DNA from: Gonatopus flavifemur | Taxonomy: Eukaryota; Arthropoda; Insecta; Hymenoptera; Dryinidae | Assembly (NCBI GenBank): GCA_018340375.1 | Contig: JAFFJZ010000002.1 | Coordinates: 11,674,001 to 11,738,000 of the forward strand | Length of the DNA: 64,000 nucleotides | Direction: 5' to 3' | Part shown: piece after piece, positions 10,288 to 20,657 of the stretch | Numbering within the stretch: the stretch's first letter is position 1 | How the letters are laid out: every line of letters starts with the position of its first letter | Program-made: the position numbers and the translations under genes | Notes under the pieces: generated by a model | Seen by the model: only the letters and a program-made list of their open reading frames with translations | The model's database searches: none | Told to the model about the DNA's origin: nothing

Positions 10288-11480
10288 CTTTTAGGAGCAA
10301 GAATGGAACGCTAAAAGTTCCATGCAAAAGCATCGCTGGCCACTACTTTTTCCCATCTTTTGGGCAGCATACAATTCCCGCGTTGAAAAAACTGGTCATC
10401 TTTTGAAGCGATCCACGAATCGATCCAATTTTTTACTTCTTCATAAGACCGGAAGTGCTGGTCAGCTAGGCCGTGTGCCATTGATCGAAACAAGTGATAG
10501 TCCGAGGGAGCAACGTCTGGAGAATACGGCGGGTGGGGTAGGACTTCCCATTTCAAAGTTTCCAAGTATGTCTTGACCACTTTCCCAACATGGGGTCGAG
10601 CATTGTCATGCTGTAAAATCACTTTATCATGTCTCTCGTTGTATCGCGGCCGTTTGTCTTCCAATGCTCGGCTCAAACGCATTAATTGCGTTCGATAACG
10701 ATCGCCTGTGATTGTTTCAGTCGGTTTTAACAACTCATAATACATTACGCCGAGCTGGTCCCACCAAATACCGAGCATAACCTTGGAACCGTGAATATTC
10801 GGTTTGACCGTCGACGTGGAAGCATGGCCGGGATATCCCCATGATTTTCTGCGCTTGGGATTATCGTAATGAATCCATTTTTCGTCCCCAGTCACAATGC
10901 GATGCAGAAATCCCTTCCGTCTTTGCCTTGCAAGCAGCTGTTCACAAACACACAAACGCCGTTCAACATCTCTTGGCTTCAACTCGTACGGCACCCAATT
11001 TCCTTGTTTCTGAATCATTCCCATGACTTTCAGGCGTTTTGAAATGGCTGGTTGCGTCACTCCGAATGATCCTGCCAATTCTTGTTGCGTTTGACACGAG
11101 TCTTGATCAAGTAATGCCTCCAATTCTGCATCTTCGAAAACCTTCTCTCTTCCACCGCCATGCTGGTCTTCGACGTTAAAATCGCCGTTCTTGAAGCGTT
11201 GAAACCACTCTCGGCACGTTCTTTCACTTATAGCGGCCTCACCATAGGTATTTGAGAGCATTCGATGAGCCTCGCAGATGACGAGAATTTGGCTCGTAAG
11301 CTGGCAAGTTTAATCGAGAATAACTTTATAATGCAGACACAAATCGACTAATATTTCGATGGCGTTATGTTTACAAATACCTGAGCTTATTTTATGACAT
11401 CTATGATCTGTTTATTTCAACTTCCACTTACCGCTACAGCCATCTATTGCAAAACGGCGGAAGCAAAGTTATCCACCTAA
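10288..11480 (-). mobile_element. Mariner element, 5' end preserved
   Basis: The 5' (right-hand) end, read on the minus strand from 11480, is ttaggtggataactttgctt with TA just outside (11481-11482), the layout of a mariner terminal repeat. I cannot find a convincing matching repeat at the other end. The sequence ttaggagcaagaatggaacg at 10289-10308, right next to the stop codon, is only a weak candidate, so the left boundary is uncertain. Total length is close to the usual 1.2-1.3 kb. Confidence 0.7.
10311..11261 (-). CDS. Mariner transposase (Mos1-like), N-terminus broken
   Basis: A DD34D transposase that cuts and pastes its own element at TA sites in the nucleus. The 316-codon frame shows an N-terminal helix-turn-helix region (ISERTCREWFQRF at residues 11-23, VTQPAISKRLKVMG at 68-81), the linker signature WVPYEL (89-94), then the catalytic triad: Asp126 in TGDEKW, Asp219 in HDNARPH, and Asp254 in YSPDVAPSD, with exactly 34 residues between the last two. 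The C-terminal RWEKVVASD is also typical. The family is usually about 345 residues. The in-frame sequence upstream of the first Met still reads EAHRM but meets a stop about 20 codons earlier, so the first 25-30 residues are lost or frameshifted. Similarity by eye is to the mauritiana/Mos1 group. Probably inactive but recently so. Confidence 0.9.
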   Translation of the reverse strand: MLSNTYGEAAISERTCREWFQRFKNGDFNVEDQHGGGREKVFEDAELEALLDQDSCQTQQELAGSFGVTQPAISKRLKVMGMIQKQGNWVPYELKPRDVERRLCVCEQLLARQRRKGFLHRIVTGDEKWIHYDNPKRRKSWGYPGHASTSTVKPNIHGSKVMLGIWWDQLGVMYYELLKPTETITGDRYRTQLMRLSRALEDKRPRYNERHDKVILQHDNARPHVGKVVKTYLETLKWEVLPHPPYSPDVAPSDYHLFRSMAHGLADQHFRSYEEVKNWIDSWIASKDDQFFQRGNCMLPKRWEKVVASDAFAWNF

Positions 11481-11482
11481 TA

Positions 11483-12789
11483 CCAAGAGTAAATCGCTAT
11501 TGGTAAGCACAGTAAGACGCTGTTGGGAGCAAATAGGAACCTTAATAGGGAGACGCCAAGTGAAGTATTGTTGACCGTCAATAGTGAATCCGTAGTGTTT
11601 TTAATGTATCAGGAAAAAAGTATCCTGACATTTTGATAATGAAAATACATCCGAGTTGTATTATATAAGAAAACAGTAAATTAATATAAATGAAGAACTA
11701 TTTATCAAGTATGATGTTATTTTTATTAAATAATCTTACTATGGGAAATATGAATACGCAATCAGGATTAAAGAGAAATCACATCAAAATATATTTAAAA
11801 TATTATGTAATTAGGTATCTATTCAGATAATGTTTTAAAATATTGGAGTTCCTATGAGGAATCATCAAAACATTTGTGTAAGCATACTTCATGCGAGTAG
11901 TCTACGTGATATAAATTAATAATGTCTAATTTCTCTGATTCGGATCTTCCAATTTCCAAATCACATCACTCGCACCTCATCTCAAAGCTATAGCACAAAA
12001 GAATGGCTTCGTTTCATTCTGTATGACTGAATTCAACTAAATCTATCAAAAACTGAACAGGTTTACATTGAAAATTTTCTTCGAATTTTCCAAGATCTAA
12101 TTAGATCTACGCCGATCTAAAAATGATCTTTTCCCAAGGATTTCAAGAACGTTATTCACATAAACATATGTCATTCATACAACATTCAAATTATCAATTC
12201 CTCTCCATCTTTTTCAATGGAATATTCTTTACACGGCAAATCGATTAGTAGATTAAACTGTTCGACACGTGCAATTACCGAATAAATTATATAGATTCAT
12301 GATTCCAGGATTATTCATTCGCTTGATAAGAATCCTTCTTACCATTAATTTTAATGAAAATCATAGGAATCAAGGGTCATTAGAACGCTACGAGCACAAA
12401 AAAACCTTGAACTTAATAATAAATGTGGGATAAGTACTGTGTATAAGACACCGCGGTGTTTATTGAGACTTTTCATAGAATAGTTATGTTGAATCACATG
12501 GAGAACATAAAGCATCAGTTTTACACCGACAAAAATAATCCATTCAATTTGAAATCAACTGAAATTAGTAGTGGAAGTTACACGGTGAAGAATGATGTTC
12601 CAAATATCACTCCATTTTCCACTAAAATAGCAGGATAAGTGAAATAGTGAATGATTTGAAAAATCGTTCAACTTGGCGCGACTTTACATCGTAAAACTTG
12701 AATTTTCACTACACTGTGTCGTATAAATTATACTATTTCACGTATTCTATAGCTTTAGTACGAAATGTATTGATATTTAAAACCCCATT
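11483..12789. other. AT-rich intergenic DNA
   Basis: No gene recognised. A 60-codon plus-strand frame at 12456-12638 has no distinguishing feature. The ends of several short inverted words (agtgaaatagtgaat, actatttcacg) near 12640-12740 suggest a degraded small MITE. Confidence 0.4.
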
Positions 12790-12876
12790 TCTCTCCGTGC
12801 AGTTCCGAATAATGAAGAAATAGAAGCCGGTAATAAAAATTGCAATAAAGGCGACTTTAAATTAGGAACAACAGGG
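12790..12876 (+). repeat. Fragment of the 'AGAAGCCGGTAATAAAA' MITE family
   Basis: The word aatagaagccggtaataaaa, followed by a degenerate aaggcgactttaaattag, is shared with the larger copies at 41315-41568 and (inverted) 53805-54040. Both ends are missing. Confidence 0.65.
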
Positions 12877-12995
12877 AAAGTCCGCTGAAGTGAATTCTAA
12901 TACATTGCAACCTATTTTGATTTTGATTTTGTATATAGTTTCAATGAATTTCGAATAAAAATACCTAATAATAATTATTGTTTTCGGTGATTCGG

Positions 12996-13254
12996 TGATA
13001 CATTGATTTATATATTGGATAATCTTCGGAGTTTGATTTTCATAAATGATCCTTCGGAAACAGGTAAACTTGTTGAGTACAAGAATATTCAATTAAACAC
13101 CGAAAGGACATGTTCTCAATTCCACTACGATTTCCTGGGTCAAAATTCTGCTGAACTGAACTTGGAAAATCCAATATGCTTTGATGAAAGGAATTTGTTC
13201 TCCCCGGGTCGTGTCTTAGAACTGATTAACTCGGTCTTAGGAGTGGATTTCTAA
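12996..13254 (+). pseudogene. Coding-like fragment, unrecognised (13 kb)
   Basis: A plus-strand frame with no ATG start that ends at 13254. Composition is protein-like, with an acidic/hydrophobic C-terminus (contains NPICFDERNLFSPGRV and LINSVLGVDF). It may be the 3' end of a broken gene or an exon. No family recognised; a second short frame follows at 13309-13494. Confidence 0.28.
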
Positions 13255-13308
13255 TGAAACATCGGGGAACATTTTTCTTCCATTGAATTGGATTTGAAAC
13301 TTCCTTAA

Positions 13309-13494
13309 TTGAATAAAGCGAATCCTTTCTTCCAAGACAGTATGCCCATGTCAACTAAGAAATTCTCTATTTTGATAACAGCTATACGCAAAAATGAATT
13401 GCACATGAATAATAAAATTATTTGTTTCCAGTCTGCGGGAATTAAAAAATGTACGTATTTTCTATATTTCCAACTGTTTATGGGAATTCTTTGA
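13309..13494 (+). other. Short open frame, unrecognised
   Basis: 61 codons, plus strand, with an internal ttgtttccag that resembles a splice acceptor at about 13422-13431. No motif. Either a piece of the same decayed locus as the frame ending at 13254 or chance. Confidence 0.15.
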
Positions 13495-13987
13495 TTATTC
13501 AACACATTTTTTGTATCCAAAGTTTGAAAATATGTCCCAGCACAAAATTTAGCAATTATAATTCATACTAGATAGCATGGCAAGCTGGAATCAGTATGAC
13601 GAGTAACAATACAGTATTATTGATCAAGGAAAACATCTCCACAACTTACAATAAACCTTGTTTTCGATATTTGCTTTGCTCACTTGCAGTCTGTGGCTTG
13701 TATTGTGAAAACAAAAATCGATATACCACTTCAATTTCATGCAATATTCTACTGAGGAAAATTCCAATTAATTAGGTTACTTAACTGCAAATGTTTTCTC
13801 AGTTTCATTTCTACATAGCTTCCATCAAACGGATGTATCGAGTTGACTTGGAAATATTATTTCCCAAAGTGAATTTTCAGTACTTGATTTGAAATAAAAA
13901 GATAAATTAAAAGGTTTCGTTGAAATAAACGCCTACAAATTGAACTTTTATCGTTAAATAATAACCCCAGAACAGAACATCGATGTT

Positions 13988-14230
13988 TTGTTCGACATTT
14001 TCCTTTTAGAATATCGATACCCACGTTCTGATACGTCGTATCCCACCAAATCTGAGAAATCCATCTTTTTCATAAATGATATCATGGACATCCCGTGCAC
14101 CTGTTGGCACCGTTTCTTGACAAATTTTCTAAAATCGTTAGAACTTGGGTATCGATATACGTCCATCAATGTGACGGAAACGCCGTTTGATGATGATTCA
14201 GCAATACATTTGCCAGAAGAGAAATTATAA
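13988..14230 (+). pseudogene. Coding-like fragment, unrecognised (14 kb)
   Basis: 80-codon plus-strand frame, polar and acidic towards its end (contains CTCWHRFLTNFLKSLE and TETPFDDDSAIHLPEEK). The opposite strand is also open over 13954-14283, so the coding strand is not certain. No family recognised. Confidence 0.25.
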
Positions 14231-14283
14231 ACTTTCTCTGCGTGGAAGTACAAAAAACCCCGATTGCATGATAACTTTTTCAT

Positions 14284-14857
14284 TCATGACAGGGACAAAA
14301 TTATGAAGAGCAATTGACATTTCCAACGAATAACGAAATGAATTTCACATGATATTACCATCGCATTGGCTTTGATTCGTGAATGAAATTCACCGAAGTA
14401 TAGATCATTTCAAAATGAAAATTTTGTCCAAATTCGTATCTGGAAATAACATTTATTGTATACCAATGTTGTACATGTGTACGTGTATCGGTTACTGATT
14501 CTCCTGCTTGTGTCTTCGATACTGAACATAAAAACCTCCCACCTGAATATATTCGTGCATGATATAAAGATTACGTAGACATCCAAAAATTCTTTCGGAT
14601 AAATGTTAAGGATTACACACATAATCTGTGGAACGATTCTTTATATAACATTTTCATACAGTATTTCATGTTTCATGTCATGAGCCATTACGTCCCAAAC
14701 AGCACCCTATATTACATGCATATCTATACTATATATTTTTATATTTGAATATTTTATACATATGGTATGCATGTAAATAATATCGTTCATAACTTGTATG
14801 TAAACTATATTGAATTATGTATAAATTATATATAATATTAGAAAAATTCTTTCCACT
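14284..14857. other. AT-rich intergenic DNA
   Basis: A featureless 70-codon minus-strand frame at 14410-14622 and a very A/T-rich stretch with tatata words at 14700-14850. No gene supported. Confidence 0.4.
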
Positions 14858-15140
14858 CGGGTTTATTTTTGTATTCAGTGAAAATCCTCACGCAGTTTTG
14901 ACGGGCCCGAGTAGAAATTGAAGGCTGAGAGTTCAAAAGGACTTAACCCACATCGAAATAATTTTTCAGGAGGTGATAAAAACGCTCTCATTTTTCCTAT
15001 TCGTCAAAATCAACAGATTCATGAGTGATTTTTTTCCGGAATTTATGCATTCTTCTTTATTTTATAAGTACTCCAAGTATTCAGGGGTCTAACCCAAGGG
15101 GGTTTGAGAGTTCAAAAGGGCCTAACCCACAAAGTCATGA
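14858..15140. repeat. 'CCCGAGTAGAAATT' repeat with internal duplication
   Basis: Contains gggcccgagtagaaattgaa, a terminus-like word also seen at 24073, 25319 and 39665. The word gagagttcaaaagg(a/g)c followed by taaccca occurs twice, at about 14929 and 15105. Confidence 0.5.
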
Positions 15141-15150
15141 TCTTGATCTT

Positions 15151-15452
15151 CCCAGACAGCACCAAAGCTCCCGCAAAGAGCTCCCGTTATGCGACTAACA
15201 ATGAGTTCAATATGAATACAGTGCATTCAAAATGAACTCTTGATGAAGAACTTAATGTTCAGGAAGAATCTATTATGTAGTCTCGATATGAATTCTTTCT
15301 GATCATTAAGTTGTTCATTAAGAGGTCATTTGAATTCATATAGATTCATATTGAACTCATTGTTTGTCGCATAACGGGGACTGTTTGAGAAGTCTTCAAG
15401 AAGTCTTCATGATCTTTTATGAATTCAAATTGATCATTTGGTGCTGGCTGGG
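15151..15452. mobile_element. 302-bp palindromic MITE
   Basis: Left end cccagacagcaccaaa, right end tttggtgctggctggg. An inner inverted pair follows: cgttatgcgactaacaatga at about 15186 and tcattgtttgtcgcataacg at about 15358. A small relative with ends cccagatagcac lies at 29507-29592. Confidence 0.8.
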
Positions 15453-15680
15453 TTGCCTTGTCGCGCATGTGGTATTAGTTTCGCTTTGAACTTGATACAC
15501 CATCAGTACAGCGTGTTATTATTGACTTTTATATGTTTAAATAATACCCATTCATGAATACTTCCTAATCATTCGTAATCCTTTTGAAAATAAATATGTT
15601 AAGATATAGTCGAAACATTCGTAGAGAGTTATAATTAGAGGATTTCGAAATCAAAACTCACATTTGCCAACAAAATTACT

Positions 15681-16735
15681 TTGAGGGGGGTGTTTTTGGT
15701 CGCTGATTACAAATTCGTTGTAAAAATTTCCAAATTCAAAATGGCGCATCTAATATGGTGGACCGAAATTGACAATTCATCGGATTTCCTTCAAACTGGT
15801 TTTCTAATGGTTTTTGGAGTCGCTGATTACGAATCCGCTATGAAAATTTCCAAATTCAAAATGGCGGATCCAATATGGTGGGCCGATTTTGGGAAATTTC
15901 ATCGGATTCCCTTCCCTGCTTAAAGTGTCATATAGAATCGTATAGAATCTCATAGATTATGATTCAAAAACATGATAAGATTCACAGTTTCTATCATGTT
16001 TTTGAATCATATTTTATGATATTCTATATGATCCTATATGACACTTTAAGCAGGGTTCGAACTCGGTTCCCAGAGGGTTTTGAGGTCACCGATAACGAAT
16101 CCGCGGTGAAAATTTACAAATTCAGAATTCTGCATCTAACATGGTGGACCAAAATTAACAATCCATCGGGTTTTCTTCAAACTGAATATCTCTGAGTTTT
16201 TGGGGTCGCTGATTACGAATCTGAAGTCACAAGTTCAAAATTCATAACAGCGGATCTAACATGGTAGACATGAATTTCAAAATCACTCGCATCCACTCGG
16301 AGGTTTTGGGGTTTACTAAATTCGAATCCAAAGTGAAAAATCCAGAATTCAAATTGATGGTTCAAATACCAAAAGGGTAGTCGACGAAACTCAAAAACTC
16401 ACCTACTTTTGCTTGGAAGTATTCATCTGGTGACTTTCACACTCTACTTTCGAAGTGGAAAGTAGACCACTTATTGTCCGCCATTTCGAATTTGTGAATT
16501 CTATTAACGGATTCGTAATCACCGACCCATAAAATCCCCGAATGACGAGTTTCAAGCCAATCCAGTGAGTTTTCAACTGCTCGTCAGCCATATATTGGAT
16601 CCGTCATCTTGAATTTGTCAATTCTGTTGACGGATTCGTAATCAGCGACCATCAAAACCCCCCAATAACAAGTTTCAAGCGAATCCGAGTGATTTTTGAT
16701 AATGCACCGGTAACTGGAACGAGTTACTTTTTTAG
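15681..16735 (+). repeat. Diverged tandem satellite, about 120-bp unit
   Basis: Five direct units begin at about 15690, 15809, 16075, 16197 and 16305. Each carries variants of gtcgctgattacgaatccg followed by caaattcaaaatggcggatc and atatggtgg. Two further units at about 16480 and 16600 are inverted (ggattcgtaatcagcgacc). One unit is interrupted by the hairpin at 15914-16055. Short frames here are translations of the repeat. Confidence 0.8.
15914..16055. mobile_element. 142-bp hairpin MITE inside the satellite
   Basis: Left arm ccctgcttaaagtgtcatat, right arm atatgacactttaagcaggg, with inner arms gattcaaaaacatgata and tatcatgtttttgaatc. It lies between satellite units 2 and 3, so it arrived after the array formed. 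Confidence 0.85.
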
Positions 16736-17045
16736 GGTAACGTTTCGAACCCTGGTTCCTAGTTTATGTGGGATTAACATTTGGAATCGTGTAGTTGAAC
16801 ATACAATGAGCGTCACTGGTTTGTGTTTACAAAAGACATTTGAAGTGTGTTGAGAAAGTTATTCACATGGAATATGTCAATTGACCATTTGTATTTAATG
16901 TGAACCGTTTTGAACATGAGAAATATGTTATATTTGACGAATTTGTTTTAACTGTGTTCCTAGATTAATTTCTGCTCGGGCAGTTCAACCATCATAAACG
17001 TCACTCATATGATTTTTCTCAAACTCAAACCATGTCTTTTCTATC
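16736..17045. other. Intergenic, nothing recognised
   Basis: No gene. Near 16740 the word gtttcgaaccctggttcct weakly recalls a tRNA T-loop, but no fold supports a tRNA. Confidence 0.4.
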
Positions 17046-17344
17046 CCAGTAAACATTTTTCCCCTCCACATTCCAAACATTCATTATGTTCTCTAAATGA
17101 TATCAGAAAGTTCTCTGATGCGTTGATTTCTGAAATCTTTTTGATACCTTTCTTATGTCTGGAAGTTATCAAAAAGTTAACTCAGATCACTTCCTGATAA
17201 CTTCCAAACCTCATAAAAAAGGCATCGAAAAGATTTCAGAAATCGACGCATTAGAGAACATTTTGATATCATGTAGAGAACATAATGAATATTTGAAATT
17301 TTGAGGGGGAAAATGTTTTCTGCCCCACAAACAATGCTTACTGG
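17046..17344. mobile_element. 299-bp foldback element
   Basis: Outer ends ccagtaaacattttt and aacaatgcttactgg. Long imperfect arms follow: catttttcccctccacattc against aaattttgagggggaaaatg, and gcgttgatttctgaaatctt against agatttcagaaatcgacgc. Open frames inside read the arms. Confidence 0.75.
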
Positions 17345-17470
17345 CGTTTCAATGGACCCCTGATAGTCCTGTGATGCCAGTGAGAAGCCGTCACTGGCCC
17401 TTTGAAACACCTGCACTCGTGTTTGCTGGGTGGGATTTATTCATTGTATGGGATGTAATTGAAATCAATA

Positions 17471-17835
17471 ACACAGAGTGAAAAATTTTGTGTTAGAAAC
17501 GGTCCACTCACAATTCGTATGCACTGTGAAAAATATTCGGAATTTTCCCATCCCTGTGTAGAAGGAATGTCCCATGCTTGTACGGGAATTCGCTTTTCCC
17601 GTACACATATAGGAATTTTTACGTAACAATATATATAAAAACTACTGTTTTCATGGAATTTTTGCGGTAAATTTATAGGATTTTCTCTAATATATACGGG
17701 AAATTTTTTACAGTGTGGAGAATCAAAACATATGAGTGTCAAATCAATATATTTTTAATGTAAATTCAACGCTTTTGTGTTAATTCTTCACACCCTTTCT
17801 GTCAATATTTGACACAAATTTTGAGTGAATCATCT
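17471..17835. mobile_element. MITE family 'CCACTCNCAATTC', copy 2 (interrupted)
   Basis: Left part acacagagtgaaaaattttg then aacggtccactcacaattcg matches copies at 8806 and 40047. The right part (about 17717-17835) is an inverted match of the same family. Between them is the MITE 17522-17716. Confidence 0.65.
17522..17716. mobile_element. 'CACTGTAAAAAAT' MITE nested in another MITE
   Basis: Left end cactgtgaaaaatattcggaa, right end gggaaattttttacagtg. The dinucleotide TG lies directly outside both ends, a direct repeat that supports a 2-bp target duplication. Same family as 58351-58580. Confidence 0.7.
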
Positions 17836-18998
17836 GAGACATGCACGTGGGTTATTAAAAATACACGAACTTCTCCATCGTGCAGAAATATACTGACAAA
17901 ATTGATGATTTCATTTCAGGAAATCTATGTAGAACGAGGAACTTGATTGAACGTTCGAAGTAGATGCTTTCAGCGTAGCATTATGTATTTCTCCAGAATC
18001 AATGGAGCTGTCGTTGAGCATTAATATCCATTAAAACTCTATTGAAGTTCTTACGGAAAATTAAACGGATCTGATCTATTTCAGATTGAACTCATTTGAC
18101 ATTCCGTCAGAGCTCAGGTGGAAAAGTGCATAATTTGTGCATCGATCATAACGAATACTTGAAAGGGAATTGATAGGATTCCATGAACTGTGTACATTCT
18201 ATCTTTGATTGTATGCGAACTAAATATTCACTATGTATGGACTGAATTCAGAGATATTATAGAATCCATAAATCAAGTCGAAGGTTCCTATCTGCAGAGT
18301 TTCCATGGGGGGACTTGCTGAAATTTTGTCTTCCTTGAAAAGATAATTATTCTCAAACCCTTTTTTGCACTCTACTGTATCAATATTGAGAAACATCCTG
18401 TATAAACTGAATAATCAATACAATACATTTCGTCCTATAACTTTTCCATGCGAGATATTTCACGATGATAATCAATGCAGTAATTAATATCATTAATATT
18501 TGACTGATGTTATCAAATATTTAATTGAACGGACTCGATCACGCCTGCGGTAACCTATCATCAAGTCATTTACGTTCACGGTAGAAATTATCGCCTCGCA
18601 TCGATCCACGAATTTATCTTGAACTTTAAAAACAGTTTTTTTTTTTTACAAAATAATACACACGATGGTACCTGATTGGTAATAAGCGAATGCATTCGTT
18701 TTGTGTAATGTTTTTCATATTAACACTGAAATGTTTCAGAAGGAAATTTTCAATTTTTTTTGTTCAATTCTGACAAAATCCTTTGATTTTTAAGTTTTGG
18801 GAAAGTTCTGAAAGGAAAACAAATTTCCGGTAACGTCCCTGAATCGAAACATCCGTACGGTTTTTACATGATGAGTGAATTCTAGTCTGGTTTTATCTGT
18901 GAATCTCAACAATTATTGGAATTTTCTTTCCCTCGTGAAGAGGAAAATTCTCCGGATCTTAATCGATCAGGGAAAAAGATGAGAATATCTTTATCTCG
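17836..18998. other. AT-rich intergenic DNA
   Basis: No gene recognised. A 36-codon coding-like stretch around 18534-18640 is too short to support. A poly-T tract lies at about 18633-18649. Confidence 0.4.
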
Positions 18999-19240
18999 TC
19001 AATCAGTTTGAATCAGATTTTTGTCCGGGAATTTTCCTATTTGATCTCATTCAAATATAATTGGTTTGAATATGAAATTTCTACTCAACGGGATATAATC
19101 AGTAAATTCGAATGTATCATTGATCCAAATTTTCTGATGATATCTCATTGAGTAAAAATTTCCTATATTCAAACCGATTAGATTTGAATGAGATCAAATA
19201 GAAAAATTCCTGGACAAAAATCTGATTCATACTGATTGAC
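18999..19240. repeat. 242-bp foldback (19.0 kb)
   Basis: The arms of about 95 bp are near-complementary: gtcaatcagtttgaatcagatt against atctgattcatactgattgac, and ctatttgatctcattcaaat against atttgaatgagatcaaatag. The loop is about 40 bp. Either a MITE or a hairpin locus. Confidence 0.75.
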
Positions 19241-19719
19241 CAGTTCATGGGTTTGAATCGGTTTTCTTAAGCAGGTTGGTTGAAACCATCGAATTTCTTC
19301 GAATAGACATGATATGAAAGAATATAAGAGAATTATTTCACTGGAGAATTGTTTTTTTTTTCTCTCCACTGCACGGATTAGTAACGAAAACTATATGATT
19401 TTCATAAAATATGAATAAAATATGAGATGATATTCATTAATTGTATTCGATTCCCCTCGTGCATGATGACAAATGGATATAATTGAAACCATTCGTTTGT
19501 GGTTTCGTATATACGAAAAGCTCGCGTATACAGGCAATTAGTGGCCATATGCGCTACCGCAGACAATTCCATACGGACCTGTCGTAAAATACGACGAGAA
19601 TTGTATATAATGAACAGATAAAATTGTTGGAATTCGTTTAATTTTTCCCTTCCCTCATTCCCTTATTTTTGTTGAAAAGAATTTCATTATAGAATTAAAC
19701 AAAAAAACAGTACATGCAA
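19241..19719. other. Intergenic, nothing recognised
   Basis: No gene or repeat boundary is clear. Poly-T runs occur near 19350. Confidence 0.4.
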
Positions 19720-20380
19720 AAGAAAGAAATTCGCTGTGACAGCACAGTATTTGCTACGACACAGATTTGTTAGCTATTGCTCCTTCAGCAAAATTTATTG
19801 GTTATCCTCTGTATACTGCCGTGCTCAAGTGGAAACCAGTGAATTTGATTCACTGCTGTTTATCAACTTCGCTGAGAGAAAGGTTCTATTCAAATATTTG
19901 ACAGCTAGGAAATTTAGTCACTGTGAATGAAAATTCAGTTGTGCTAGCTAAATTTTATTTGTCACGACTATATTTTTTATTCCCATTGAATCAATCATTT
20001 TATTCATATTTCAGACAGCTAGCCTTTTATTCACCCAAAGTAGGGTCTAGCTAGGGTAAATAAAAATCTAGCTGCGACAACTAACATTTAGTTATCCCAA
20101 CTAGGTACCTTTTTCTCAGTGTTTGAGGCCCATTTTCCCTTTTTGATGATTTTCTGCTTATCAATTGAAGATTGTAGTTGAAGTTTGTCAAATATTTCGA
20201 ATTCGAGTCGCTTCCAAATTAATACAAAGCAGTAAATTAAGTTTATTGCCTTTCACCCAAGCAAGGCAGCATATTACTGGGAATTTTGCTAGTCCAGCGA
20301 AAAATTCGCTGCTTCAGTTAATCCTGTTAGCTGCAACAATGAATTTTTAGCTGAATTAGCAAAAAAATTCGCTGTTCTGT
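19720..20380. repeat. 'CTAGCTGCGACAACTAAC' and 'GACAGCAA' repeat block
   Basis: 19930-20122 (ending with a TIR-like tttttctcagtgt) shares tcattttattcatatttcag and gcaactaacatt words with 55527-55695. 20275-20380 carries ttgctagtccagcgaaaaat, related to 1-300 and 42255-42310. Several dispersed repeats abut here and boundaries are blurred. Confidence 0.55.
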
Positions 20381-20383
20381 GTA

Positions 20384-20657
20384 TACACCGAGAAAATAAG
20401 TTGTGAAGTTTACCTCTTGTTAAGTCAATATATGGACGATTTAAAAACATAATTCGAGCTACTACAATTTTAGTTGATTTTACCACAGGGAATGTAATAT
20501 GCACATCAGCTATGGTATATTTCACATCAGCTGTGGTATATTTAATATTCGTTGTTGTAAAATCGACTGGAATTGTGGTCACTTGCACTATATCCTAAAT
20601 CATCCATATATTCACTCAAAGAGATATAAATTTTACAAGTTTTTTTTTCTCAGTGTA
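20384..20657. mobile_element. 274-bp MITE, CAC-N-G ends
   Basis: Left tacaccgagaaaataagttg, right acaagtttttttttctcagtgta, with TA on both sides. An inner tandem pair, gcacatcagctatggtatatt and tcacatcagctgtggtatatt, lies at about 20500-20540. Non-coding. Confidence 0.7.

Noticed and set aside
10322..11026. Plus-strand frames opposite the mariner transposase
   Set aside because: Shadows of the minus-strand transposase gene, which carries the catalytic motifs.
13986..14160. Words aatatcgatacccacgttct and agaacttgggtatcgatata as a MITE
   Set aside because: An inverted pair of about 20 bp exists (14011 and 14139), but the 100-bp interior is not palindromic and no other copy is seen; kept only as a chance or minor structure within the coding-like fragment.
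16052..16075. tRNA-like word ggttcgaactc
   Set aside because: It is at the junction of a hairpin MITE and the satellite; no acceptor stem, D-loop or anticodon arm can be drawn.
15681..16735. Possible CRISPR-like or gene-family array
   Set aside because: Unit length about 120 bp, high divergence between units and inverted units at the end fit a decayed satellite; there is no short conserved repeat with unique spacers.
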